Assembly: GCA_041399065.1 (NCBI GenBank)
Contig: JAWKTN010000002.1
Location: 372,001 to 436,000 of the forward strand
From: JAGQPD01 sp020426865
GTDB lineage: Bacteria > Planctomycetota > Planctomycetia > Pirellulales > Pirellulaceae
Reading direction: 5' to 3'
Length of the DNA stretch: 64,000 nucleotides
The position numbers and the translations under genes are program-made. Positions 1 through 8,100 of the stretch are shown piece after piece; position 1 is the first letter of the stretch, and every line of letters begins with the position of its first letter. The notes beneath the pieces were generated by a model that was not told the origin of the DNA, ran no database searches, and saw nothing but the letters and a program-made list of their open reading frames with translations.

Positions 1-709
1 TCAGACTGACTTACTTCTTGGAACATTACGCCGAAACTCCTCGACGAAGCGGCACGCAACAACACGTCCATGCTGGAAGTTCTCAGCCTACTGGTAGGCG
101 GTGAGGCAACTACTCGCGGAAAAGGCCATGCAGCGACGCATCGCACAGGCTCGGCTTCCCAAACGCAAGACGTTGGAGGAGTATAACTTCGACTTCCCGC
201 GCAAGATTCCCAAAGAAAAGGTGTTGCGGCTGTTCGATTGTGAGTTCGTCGAAACGCATGGCTGCGCGGTGTTCGTGGGAGGGACCGGAACTGGAAAAAG
301 TCATCTCCTGGCCGCATTGGGTTACGTTGCTTGTGAAAAGGGAATCAAGGTGCGGTTCACGCGTGTGATCGATATGATCAACGTGCTGACGGCCGCACAA
401 TTGAATGGGACGCTGGAGAAAAAGCTCCGCGAGTATATCCGACCGGAACTTCTCCTTCTCGATGAGCTGGGATATCTTCCCATCGACAAACGAGGTGCCG
501 ACCTGATGTTCCAAGTCGTCGCAGCCCGCTATGAAGCCGGATCGATCGTCGTCACGACGAATCGCAAATTCCGGGAGTGGGGCAAAATCTTCGACGTCGA
601 CAACACTTTGGCGACCGCCATGATCGATCGGTTGATGCATCACGGGGAGGCGATCACGATTGAAGGGAAAAGCTATCGCACGAACGACGACAACGACACC
701 GATTCGTAA
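1..709 (+). pseudogene. istB: IS21-family helper ATPase IstB, 5' frameshifted
   Basis: The reading frame from the GTG at 101 encodes the AAA+ ATPase core of an IS21-type transposition helper. The Walker A GGTGTGKSH lies near residue 60, the Walker B region LLLLDELGY near residue 117, and the C-terminus ends in the usual SYR motif. The normal IstB N-terminus is in another frame upstream: positions 34-105 read KLLDEAARNNTSMLEVLSLL and then VGGE. It passes into the ATPase frame only if one base is gained or two are lost near 105-115. The partner transposase istA would lie left of the window. IstB normally binds DNA and ATP and directs the IstA transposase to target DNA. I read this as an inactivated remnant; a programmed frameshift is unlikely. 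The family assignment is secure. Confidence 0.8.
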
Positions 710-723
710 ACCGCCCCACGCCA

Positions 724-1800
724 ATTCGCTAAGCTACGAACCTATCTCAGACCCGTTTCACCTGGGAAACGCGTGCTGGGATCGGATACCGACGTGTGGC
801 ATCGCATGATCTTAGACTGGTAATTGGGGACCCAGCTCACCCTTCGCTCGAAGGAAGTTATAGACGACGAAATGCCGGCGTCTTCTCGTTCAACGCCGCG
901 TCGTTGGTGGCTCTCTTCTCCTGTGAAGCGGTCGTGAGATGGCAGCCGTTCCAACCGCTACACTTCGCTCTCGGTGATTCGTACCTCGGACACGCGGCCA
1001 AGCAAGATCGCGATCCGACACCACCATCGATCGAACGCTGTACAACCGCGAACGCACTCGCCTTTTCGCGACGGTGACCCAACTTACCTGTTCTTTCATC
1101 AGACGCCTCGCACGCAACCGGCTAAAAGCTTTCACAAACGGCAACAACTCGACGACACCCAGCCACCGCGAAAAACACTCGCGCCGAGCTGGGCACTGCT
1201 ACGACATCGCACAACTAAACGACGCACAATCCGTCAGATGCGCGTCCAATATCCGGCCAAAACGCGCGACTTCGCTCCGCCGGTACCAAGCTCGCACAAA
1301 AACTGCAGTTTTTCCATGCTTCTTCCACAAAAACACGATTCACTATTGGGAAAAGTTCGGTTTAGAGTCCGGTAAGCTACCGCGATCGAAGAAGTGAAAC
1401 GCAAGGTCAATTCGGTAAGCGTCGACGACTGAATAGCAGAGAAAGCTTCACTACAGTGTCTCCGGCAGAAGATGGGGTCCTAACCAGGTAGACGCGAAAA
1501 GTCCAGTAGGATCACGTCTCCAAGTTTGGCGGCAACCCTCAAGTTGCCCATTTTTACAATTACCTGATTCGGACGCCATAACCGTTCGCCGACCTGCGGA
1601 TGGTGACGAGAGCACGGATCTACAGCTCTCCAGCGAGGGTATCTCGGCGACCTGCTCTGCGACATTTTGAGTATCCTAAGTTAGTATATGGGACAACTTT
1701 TTGCGAGAAAATCGCCCGCTTCCACGATTTTCTTTGTCCGCTTTTTGGAGTTTTACAAACCTTCCCCTCTGGAGGACGCTGCATAGAGATTATCCCTTCG
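724..1800. other. No recognisable gene, about 1.1 kb
   Basis: This stretch between the istB remnant and the next gene has overlapping short frames on both strands, all Arg/Pro/Thr-rich and typical of chance translation. I recognised no conserved motif, tRNA or clear inverted repeat. It may hold the right end of the IS21 element plus flanking debris. Confidence 0.5.
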
Positions 1801-1810
1801 GAGAAATGCC

Positions 1811-2521
1811 ATGTGGAACTTAGAACAATTCAATTCCCACGGAGAACACCGGATAGTTGAGCGGCTACGGGGGGCTTTGGAGGCCCTTTATGCGAATAGT
1901 TTCTATGCCGCGGATTTGAAGCAGGATCCGTGGGAATTTGCCCTACACTTTGCCGAACTCCGTGAGCTTGGTATCACGCGGACTGATATTCAGTGGCTCC
2001 TGCATAATGAGATTCTTCATCGGCGACCAACAATCGACGAAAGCAAATCGGTACTAAGGTCTGCCACGACAACACTTTCCGACCTGCTATTCATCTTGTC
2101 TGACAAAGGTTGTTCCTACGTTTCCCCGATATCCACTTCCGCACCTGAGTCACAGGGCGATGCACCGCATCTCGAACCTACTGACACTCAGGCGGCGGGT
2201 GATTCTCCGTCGGAGTGTCGGCCCCGGTGGAACCGCCACGATCGAGAGCTCTACTACGGGGATCAACTTGTTAAGAAGTTCTCGGTTCCCGCCAAGAATC
2301 AGGAATTGGTGTTAACGGCATTTGAGGAGGAGGAATGGCCGCAGCACATTGATTCGCCACTCCCCCCCGCAAAGAGTGGGGAAGCTGCGTCTGTTCGGCT
2401 AAGGGACACAATAAAAAGATTGAATCAGGGGCATCAGGCCAAATATGTGACTTTCCACGGAAATGGTAGTGGTTCTCAGATAGTGTGGCACCGAATTGAT
2501 GGGGCCGACACATCGGGTTGA
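1811..2521 (+). CDS. Conserved hypothetical protein, 236 aa
   Basis: Start chosen at the ATG at 1811, with TCGGAG about 8 bases upstream. The protein is soluble, with no signal peptide or membrane segment. The N-terminal half (about 1-95) looks helical and includes the stretch LRELGITRTDIQWLL. A low-complexity linker (about 105-140) is followed by a C-terminal block with PRWNRHDREL, an FSVPAKNQ element, EEEEWPQHIDSPLPP and TIKRLNQ, ending in GNGSGSQIVWHR. From memory this C-terminal block recurs in many planctomycete proteins of unknown function, and its charged basic character would suit nucleic-acid binding; that is inference. It stands alone between IS debris and the secreted cluster. Function unknown. 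Confidence 0.7.
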   Translation: MWNLEQFNSHGEHRIVERLRGALEALYANSFYAADLKQDPWEFALHFAELRELGITRTDIQWLLHNEILHRRPTIDESKSVLRSATTTLSDLLFILSDKGCSYVSPISTSAPESQGDAPHLEPTDTQAAGDSPSECRPRWNRHDRELYYGDQLVKKFSVPAKNQELVLTAFEEEEWPQHIDSPLPPAKSGEAASVRLRDTIKRLNQGHQAKYVTFHGNGSGSQIVWHRIDGADTSG

Positions 2522-2636
2522 CCACTAATTGACCCGGTATTGTCCATTGGATAGTCAGAGGTTACTGATAATAATTCTCGATGCTGAACGACGACTGTGA
2601 ATTAACCATACCTCGTAAGCTAGAAGGAGAACTATC

Positions 2637-2888
2637 ATGTTTAGTCTTCGTCTTTTTGCCCATGCCGCGCTTTCAGTGTCCTTCGCACTCTGCGTTGCAA
2701 ATGTATCCAACGCCATTGATCCCACCTGGTCGGATTACTGGTATCCGTCGCAACTGGAGGTCGACTGCGTGAGCATTGCAATGCCTGACTCACCCGATGC
2801 AGACGGAGACGGGGATGTGGATGAAGACGACGTCGTCATCCTTGACTCAATCATGTGGGACATTGCTGATTTCGTTTCAGAAGAATGA
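2637..2888 (+). CDS. Small secreted protein with one dockerin-like calcium loop
   Basis: 83-residue protein with a clear signal peptide (about 1-26, hydrophobic core ALSVSFALCVANV, cleavage probably after SNA). A strong ribosome site AAGGAGAA lies just before the ATG. The mature part holds a single EF-hand-like loop, DADGDGDVDEDD, near residues 54-65. This is half of a dockerin type I unit and the second loop is missing, so it may be a truncated dockerin protein or a genuine small calcium-binding secreted peptide. It begins a cluster of secreted genes running to 5226, with 51 bases to the next start. Confidence 0.65.
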   Translation: MFSLRLFAHAALSVSFALCVANVSNAIDPTWSDYWYPSQLEVDCVSIAMPDSPDADGDGDVDEDDVVILDSIMWDIADFVSEE

Positions 2889-2939
2889 TTTGCACACCCT
2901 TACTCTCCGTTCAAATAACAATGTAAAAGGATTCTTCGC

Positions 2940-4457
2940 ATGTCACGCCAAAGTGAAGTGTCTGCTGCGTGCTCGCTGTCTCAGTTGTTTGTTGTTCTGT
3001 TTACGGCACTCGTGTGCCACACTTCTTTTGCTCAAGTCACGCGCCTTACGGTCGTCGAAACAGGCGTTCCGGTTCAGACACCGGGGTTTCATGCTGACGA
3101 TATGGTGGCCACGATCCTTAACCCAGCCTATCAGAGTGTCGGAAGTGCGAACCCAGCACTCGTGGTTGTATCTGGATCCGAAGTGACGCGAGTTCGGCAA
3201 GGCACACAATTCCTGAACTGCGAACCTCGTGCCTTCGGACGGTTTGAAGGTGGAAAAGCTGCCTCGCCTGGCCCCGGTGGTACCCGCACGCTGCTCGTTC
3301 GTGACGAGAATGACAATACAATACCGGGCTTCTATTATACGGACGGCATTGGCTTCGACGAAGGACTGATTCTTAGTACTGGTGTGGTGAACGATTCTGG
3401 CGAGAGGGCAATTCAGGGATCCAACAGATGACGTGAATCTGTCAGTAATAACGGCGGGCAAACCACTCCCGGAGAAATCAGTACTCAAAACGGATTCTAC
3501 GGCCTAGGAAGGCTCCTGGAACTGGGTGACCAAGATGTTGACGATGCCCTGGATGATGACGGACAGTCCGCCAACGATTCCCTTGATTGTGCTATCCTCG
3601 AATTCTCACTCGAAGTCCGTCGCCCCGGCCTCCTCTTATTTACATTCGCGCATGCAACCGAGGAACATCCATACTGGTTCAATTTGATGAACAATAGTAC
3701 TTACAATGACACCCCTTTTTTCCTGTTGAAGGGTCCAAGTACAGGCGGAGTATTTGATAGCATTTTGACTTTTCGTTCCGGGCAAGTTAGCACGCTACTT
3801 GATCTCGAGTCAATATTTAATGACTGCCCGGAGTTCACGTATTGGAACAGAAACCGACACGTGAAGACTTTCTTGCCCGAAGACCAAGCTCATAAACTTG
3901 GACCTCCGAGCGTCACAGACTACTTCGACCACGAGTTCAATTTCTTCACAAAACCACTAATGCGGGAAACTTTTGTAACGCCAGGAGTCTACACGATAAA
4001 GCTCTGCGTCGCTGACATGAATGACGCCATCGTTGACGCAGCCTTATTCGTTCCGAAGTATTCCGCATCCGACGAGCTTTCCGGCGGAATTAGACTTTTT
4101 ACACTGCCAGATTATAATGGCGATGGTATGGTCAACGGAGCTGACTACACTGTTTGGAAAGACAATTTCGGGTCGACCACGAACTTGGACGCTGACGGTA
4201 ATGCGAATGGAGTGGTCGATGCAGCGGACTACACAATTTGGAAAGATAACTTCGGTCGCTCGTACAATGATCCTGACTTGAATCGTGATGGGGCCGTAGA
4301 CGTACTCGACATGGAGATTATGGAAACTTTCCGTGACGTTTTACCTAGTTGTGGAAGCTGGTTTGAAGGGGACCTTAACAACGATGGTGCGGTAAACGCT
4401 ACCGACGTTAGTATGTGGAATGCCACTGTTCCTAGTCAGCTTCAGATAACACCTTAA
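2940..4457 (+). pseudogene. Choice-of-anchor L protein with dockerin repeats, interrupted by one in-frame TGA
   Basis: From the ATG at 2940 the frame encodes a signal peptide (about 1-32) and the first part of a choice-of-anchor L domain, with GIGFDEGLILSTGVVND near residue 143. A TGA at 3429-3431 stops it. The same frame then stays open to 4457 and continues the domain exactly where expected: LDCAILEFSLEVRRPGLLLF, then FAHATEEHPYW and NDTPFFLLKG. It ends with dockerin-like units, DYNGDGMVNGADYTVWKDNFG and DADGNANGVVDAADYTIW, then DLNRDGAVDVLDMEI and DLNNDGAVNATDVSMW. Without the TGA it would be 505 residues. A CGA-to-TGA transition (Arg to stop) is the simplest explanation. Alternatives are stop-codon readthrough or an assembly error. 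Such proteins are secreted, calcium-binding surface proteins. Confidence 0.8.
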
Positions 4458-4509
4458 CGGCGATAGCGGTCGTGGTAAACGCGTGGCGTGTTCGAAAGAG
4501 GGTTAGCCG

Positions 4510-5226
4510 ATGATCCATCGTTCCATGGGTTTCATGGTCATTTTGGTTATGTCGAGTACTGCCTTCGGCAGCTTTGTATTCGATGATTTTAATGACAGCC
4601 AAGAGGCCCTGTGTGGAAGGGTCAGTTGTCCAGTTCCATCGTCTGAACTCACGCTTGAAGCCCAAGGTGTTAGTCGGTATTTTCAAGCGAAGAGTACACG
4701 GTACGACACCATTCGAATCGATGCCAACGTCTCTTCACCGTCAACCTTGACTCTTGAAGCGGCGAATCCGATACCGAACACTGGCGGTTATCTCCTGTAT
4801 GTCGATTACAATATTCTCGATCCAGAGCGACCGTTGGACATCACCGAAGGTGGTCTGAATAACGCGGCGTTTGTGGAATTTAAGAGTATCAATGGTTTGC
4901 AACCTCCGTTATATCTGCGAATGTACGTTCGAGACGATGCTCTTCGTTCGCCCCCCGCCGCCGTTTTCGTTGACCTCCCACAGAAATCAGGGCCTTTTAC
5001 GGCAGTTCTTCCATTCAGTGCCATGGTCACCCCAGACCCGTCCATGCCCTCTGTGAATTTGACAAGGCTAAGAAACCTCAACTTCCTAATCCTTCTTAAT
5101 AGACCGATTCAAGGCGAGATTTGGAAGGGGGAAATTGCCCAAATCCGCTTTGGAAGCACGGTACCTGATCCTGGATTTTCGCTGCTTTGGCTGCTCGTTA
5201 CATTGCTCGTGGCCTATCGGAGATAA
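4510..5226 (+). CDS. Secreted protein with PEP-CTERM-like tail (VPDP variant)
   Basis: 238 residues. The signal peptide is short (about 1-20, hydrophobic core FMVILVMSSTAFG). The body is beta-rich, with no recognised enzyme motif. The C-terminus TVPDPGFSLLWLLVTLLVAYRR has the three-part design of PEP-CTERM sorting signals: a short motif, a single membrane helix and an Arg end. It has Pro-Asp-Pro in place of Pro-Glu-Pro. In known PEP-CTERM systems such tails direct export and processing by an exosortase; none is seen in this window. It follows the dockerin gene after 52 bases and probably belongs to the same surface cluster. Confidence 0.65.
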   Translation: MIHRSMGFMVILVMSSTAFGSFVFDDFNDSQEALCGRVSCPVPSSELTLEAQGVSRYFQAKSTRYDTIRIDANVSSPSTLTLEAANPIPNTGGYLLYVDYNILDPERPLDITEGGLNNAAFVEFKSINGLQPPLYLRMYVRDDALRSPPAAVFVDLPQKSGPFTAVLPFSAMVTPDPSMPSVNLTRLRNLNFLILLNRPIQGEIWKGEIAQIRFGSTVPDPGFSLLWLLVTLLVAYRR

Positions 5227-5445
5227 GCTGCAAATCTCGTCCAACAAGTGGGACTCTGACAATTGTCTGGGATTCGAGATATCATCACTTTTTTGTTTGG
5301 CTGTGGCCATCACACCTCTCCTCCGCACGCCGGGAGCCCCAATTGCGCAACCGTGACTTGTTCGACATTGTAGAATGCCAAAACAGCCCTATGGGGTTCC
5401 CCCCAGGGCCATCGCACCAAATCTCTGACTATGATAATCATCTCC

Positions 5446-5472
5446 GCTAGCCTTCCCTGAGTGAAGGCTAGC
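5446..5472. terminator. Perfect 10-bp hairpin downstream of the PEP-CTERM gene
   Basis: GCTAGCCTTC (5446-5455) pairs perfectly with GAAGGCTAGC (5463-5472) across a 7-base loop. No clear T-run follows on the + strand. It may be a transcription terminator for the upstream gene, or the subterminal hairpin of the ISAs1 element that begins just after. Confidence 0.45.
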
Positions 5473-5530
5473 AGTAATCATTTTCTGTGACGGATGTTTT
5501 GCTCACGGGGTTTGTCATGGAGGTGTGATC

Positions 5531-5782
5531 ATGGTTGCTGATGGAGTCCTATCGTTCAGGGAACACTTTCAACAAGTCGAAGATCCACGAGTCGTGCCGC
5601 GGACGACGCACTCGCTGCACTCGATTCTGTTCATCGCCGTCGCCGCTACGATCGCGGGTGCCGATGGCCCGGAGGACATGGCGAAGTTCGCCGAACACTG
5701 TATTAGACTTTTCGCCCGTGTACCTGGATCGGACCCCTACTACGGCTTTCGTCGAATTGGCGATGGCGATTGCTTTGTGTAG
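5531..5782 (+). pseudogene. ISAs1-family transposase, N-terminal stump
   Basis: The ATG at 5531 follows a good ribosome site (GGAGGTG). The first 60 or so residues, with FREHFQQVEDPRV and ILFIAVAATIAGADGPEDMA, match the N-terminal region of ISAs1-family (IS4-like DDE) transposases as I remember them. After about residue 65 the similarity disappears, and the catalytic DDE domain (about 300 residues) is absent. The CRISPR repeat begins 87 bases after the stop, so the element or a later deletion removed the leader side of the array. Inactive remnant. Confidence 0.75.
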
Positions 5783-5868
5783 AACCACCCATGGATGTCT
5801 GGATCTCGCGAATTCCTTCAAAGTGCAGACATTTGACAGTTCGGACGTTCCTTCCACGGTGACGACCA

Positions 5869-5977
5869 CTTTCCGCGTTCAATTGAACGCGGCCTCATTG
5901 AAGCCAGTAAGGCCCACTGTCGCATTCGTGGCATCAAACGCCTTTCCGCGTTCAATTGAACGCGGCCTCATTGAAGC
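5869..5977 (+). CRISPR. CRISPR array remnant, left part: two repeats and one spacer
   Basis: Two identical 36-nt repeats occupy 5869-5904 and 5942-5977 around a 37-nt spacer (5905-5941). The repeat contains the perfect 20-bp palindrome CCGCGTTCAATTGAACGCGG and ends in CTCATTGAAGC. The ATTGAARC end is typical of the 3' handle of type I repeats, so the array probably reads left to right. Palindrome and handle fit repeats I associate with type I-G (formerly I-U) systems, matching the Cas3 remnant at 8101. No leader is left; an ISAs1 stump lies directly upstream. The second repeat is followed by unrelated coding DNA, not a spacer and repeat. Confidence 0.85.
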
Positions 5978-5981
5978 AATG

Positions 5982-6245
5982 TCAGGTGGTAAACGCCACG
6001 TCGTCGCGCCATCGACCGGGGCTTGGTACGTCGTCGTCAGTTAGCGGGATGACGCCCACCACCCCAAGATCGTCGCGTAACTCGAACACGCCATCCCAGA
6101 GCGTTATTCGGTAGCGGTCGTTGTGGCGACGTTCACGGCGCAGAGTGATCCGCTTGACGGTCTGTCGAATGGCAAACGCCAGTTTCTCGCGATCCGCTTC
6201 ATCGAGTCGCGCAAGCAGGTCGTCGAGCCGATTCATGACCGCCAT
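5982..6245 (-). pseudogene. Serine recombinase C-terminal tail fragment
   Basis: 87 residues. The N-terminal half is a predicted coiled coil (RLDDLLARLDEADREKL). It is followed by AFAIRQTVKRITLRRERR and RYRITLWDGVFELRDDLG, the layout seen at the end of large serine recombinases where a coiled coil precedes the last strands. The catalytic resolvase domain and the zinc ribbon are missing, so it is probably a truncated gene. Its stop codon lies only 5 bases from CRISPR repeat 2. It follows two small genes on the same strand. Confidence 0.5.
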
Positions 6246-6328
6246 CGCTTCTGGCGACGGTGCGTGCTGCCATCATCAGGCCCGGCGAACCACCGCCGGA
6301 CGATCCCGATCCAATCGGGATTTCGGCG

Positions 6329-6592
6329 TTAGTTGGCGATCTCCCAAGCCCGCTTGGTGCCGTAGCCCAGTTGTTGGCCTTCGACGATGTAGAGCACCGC
6401 ATCGTCGTCTGCGTCGCCGTCGTCTTCCGGGTCGTCTTCGTCTGCCGCATCGTTGATCTCTTCGCCCGAGCAAACGCCAGTGATCGAATTTTCAAAGGGC
6501 CAATTCTGTTGCGTCATCAGGCGTACCTGGGCGTCGCCACCGATGAGGTCGCGGTATTCTTCCAGGCGTTCGATGAGTTGGTCGATAGTCAT
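6329..6592 (-). CDS. Small acidic conserved hypothetical protein, 87 aa
   Basis: Begins MTIDQLIERLEEYRDLIGGD and contains QVRLMTQQNWPFENSITGV, an Asp/Glu-rich middle (DEDDPEDDGDADDD), then VLYIVEGQQLGYGTKRAW. From memory this short acidic protein is common in planctomycete mobile islands; no function is known. It sits between another small gene (6623-6844) and the recombinase tail on the same strand, with 30 bases upstream, so the three may have been one transcript of an integrated element. Confidence 0.65.
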   Translation of the reverse strand: MTIDQLIERLEEYRDLIGGDAQVRLMTQQNWPFENSITGVCSGEEINDAADEDDPEDDGDADDDAVLYIVEGQQLGYGTKRAWEIAN

Positions 6593-6622
6593 TTTCGTGG
6601 TCTCCGTTTTGGTTGGGGGTTA

Positions 6623-6844
6623 CTACTTCTCGGTTCCGGTCATGAAAGCGATCACCGCCGAAAGGCGGCTGTTGATCTCGTTGAGGTCACCTACATGGCC
6701 CCAGTGGATCGGGTGTTCGTCGTCGCTCGGTGCGGGCAGGTCGAATAGCAATTCGCCGATTCGCGTTACTAGGTCTTGGGCCACCAGGTGGGCGTTCTCG
6801 TAGGCGGCCTCGGCGTTGATCTTTGGTTTGGCGTTCTTGGCCAT
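6623..6844 (-). CDS. Small hypothetical protein, 73 aa
   Basis: Start placed at the ATG at 6844 because GGAGACC lies just upstream; a longer frame to 6919 has no ribosome site. The protein begins MAKNAKPKINAEAAYENA and carries a helical region HLVAQDLVTRIGELLFDL and a second helix INSRLSAVIAFM. No known domain is recognised. First gene of the leftward trio, transcribed away from the HTH gene at 7083. Confidence 0.55.
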   Translation of the reverse strand: MAKNAKPKINAEAAYENAHLVAQDLVTRIGELLFDLPAPSDDEHPIHWGHVGDLNEINSRLSAVIAFMTGTEK

Positions 6845-6931
6845 CGTTTGGTCTCCGTGTGTTTGGTTTTGGAATTCGTCGTTGCGACGTGACACATGGA
6901 GCCATGGAAACCGGAACACCTCAAGCGCTCT

Positions 6932-6979
6932 CTGGCCACAATTCTTTTAGAATTCCCCTGATTTCCTGCCGGTGGCCAG
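6932..6979. promoter_or_regulatory. Nested inverted repeats in a divergent promoter region
   Basis: CTGGCCAC (6932-6939) is matched by GTGGCCAG (6972-6979), and inside lies AATTC-tttta-GAATT (6940-6954). The pair is between the leftward gene at 6844 and the rightward HTH gene at 7083. This placement suits an operator for the HTH protein. Binding is inference only. Confidence 0.35.
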
Positions 6980-7082
6980 AATTGGCATGGATTCCGCCCC
7001 GACCCGTTTCCCTGATGTTCGCGGGTCTCAGGGTCAGGTAGACTGTGGAGGGTTCGGAACACGGACAACAAGCGACAATCCA

Positions 7083-7295
7083 ATGGCGAAGCTCAACGAA
7101 TACGTGAAGACGGCGGAGGCGGCAGCGATTCTTGGCATTTCACAGAACAGCCTTCGCGGCTGGACGGACGCCGGGAAGATTCGCTGTCACCGCAATCCGG
7201 CCAACGGCTACCGACTGTTCAGGCGAAGCGACCTAGAGAAATTCCTGCGAACCGTCGAAGCCAGCGGAGCCAAGCCAGTAAAGAAAAAGAAGTGA
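7083..7295 (+). CDS. MerR/excisionase-like helix-turn-helix protein
   Basis: 70-residue single-domain protein. The motif EYVKTAEAAAILGISQNSLR is a winged-helix HTH of the MerR/HTH_17 type, and NGYRLFRRSDLEKFL is its usual second half (YR.f...DLE.fL). A Lys-rich tail follows. The start at 7083 gives the canonical length; an in-frame upstream extension to 6972 has no support. Such proteins regulate excision or transcription in integrative elements, and similar domains precede IS607-type resolvases. Here it is divergent from the recombinase-tail transcript. Confidence 0.75.
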   Translation: MAKLNEYVKTAEAAAILGISQNSLRGWTDAGKIRCHRNPANGYRLFRRSDLEKFLRTVEASGAKPVKKKK

Positions 7296-7497
7296 AGTGA
7301 GGTAAGCAACAGGGGATGCAAGCCGGAAATTTTAGAATTTGTGGCTCGCTGTGACCAACGGTGTCCAAGCAGAACTTTAGGCTGGGAACCTGAATTCGAT
7401 GGCAACCAAGTCACCGGGGCGAAACCTGAAGTGGTTTTTAACCCGGCCATCGTCGGAATCGCACCGACCGGAAACTCAATTGAAAGAAGGACAAAAT

Positions 7498-7734
7498 ATG
7501 AACTGGCGCGAACGAATCACCGTTGACCCGAATGTTTGCCACGGCAAGGCCTGCATCAAGGGAACCCGAGTCATGGTGTCGGTCATATTAGACAATCTTG
7601 CTGAAGGGACATCACGAGACGAGATCCTTATGAGCTACCCGTCGCTAGCCAGTGAGGATATCGATGCATCGATTGCCTACGCAGCCGAGTTAGCAAGAGA
7701 GCGAGTTGTACCGCTCGCGCCGGGAGCTGCTTGA
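7498..7734 (+). CDS. DUF433 antitoxin-like protein
   Basis: 78 residues starting MNWRERITVDPNVCHGKACI, with KGTRVMVSVILDNLAEGTSRDEI split across the recognition helix region and a final YPSLASEDIDASIAYAAEL. This is the DUF433 signature (ITVDP.v..GkpcIkGTRi.V). The start at 7498 has GAAAGAAGG upstream; the longer frame from 7399 is not needed. The stop overlaps the next start (TGATG at 7732-7736), as in translationally coupled toxin-antitoxin pairs. DUF433 proteins are usually found with DUF5615 PIN-like proteins, as here. Confidence 0.85.
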   Translation: MNWRERITVDPNVCHGKACIKGTRVMVSVILDNLAEGTSRDEILMSYPSLASEDIDASIAYAAELARERVVPLAPGAA

Positions 7735-8099
7735 TGCGTTTCAAGATAGACGAGAATATGCCGGTTGAAGCAGCGACCATTTTGAATGAAGCTGGCCACG
7801 ATGCGTTGACCATCCACGACCAGCAAATGGTTGGAGAGGCAGATGCTCAGGTAGCGTCGGTCTGCAAACTGGAACAGCGCGCCTTGGTGACACTGGATCT
7901 GGACTTCGCCGATATACGCACGTATTCACCGGGTGAGCATTGCGGGATCGTTGTCCTGCGGCCTCGCACGCAAGCGAAACTGGCCGTATTGCAATTGCTG
8001 CACCAGCTCATCCCGCTGCTATCGACCGAACCGCTTGACGGCAACCTTTGGATTCTGCAAGACAACGGCTTGCGCATTCGGGAAGGTGGGAGTGATTGA
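7734..8099 (+). CDS. DUF5615 PIN-like (Mut7-C related) putative toxin
   Basis: 121 residues starting MRFKIDENMPVEAATILNEA. Conserved acidic residues of the PIN-like fold are visible: D5-E6-N in the first strand, and TLDLDFADIRTY near residue 60, where Asp residues would bind the metal. Members are predicted ribonucleases paired with DUF433 proteins. It overlaps the upstream antitoxin-like gene by one base, and its stop is one base before the ATG of the Cas3 remnant. A toxin role is inferred from family and layout. Confidence 0.8.
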   Translation: MRFKIDENMPVEAATILNEAGHDALTIHDQQMVGEADAQVASVCKLEQRALVTLDLDFADIRTYSPGEHCGIVVLRPRTQAKLAVLQLLHQLIPLLSTEPLDGNLWILQDNGLRIREGGSD

Positions 8100-8100
8100 T

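Noticed and set aside
110..724. 204-codon ORF on the minus strand
   Set aside because: It mirrors the istB gene on the opposite strand and shows no family features.
742..1397. Several overlapping ORFs of 60-133 codons on both strands
   Set aside because: Arg/Pro/Thr-rich composition, no ribosome sites or motifs, and mutual overlap in all frames; they look like chance frames in high-GC DNA.
5535..6044. 169-codon ORF running through the ISAs1 stump and both CRISPR repeats
   Set aside because: It translates the repeat palindrome (RSIERGLIEA) and has no domain; an artefact of the array.
7933..8100. Longer start for the cas3 frame
   Set aside because: It lies inside the PIN-like toxin gene; the ATG at 8101, directly after the toxin stop, fits the family start.
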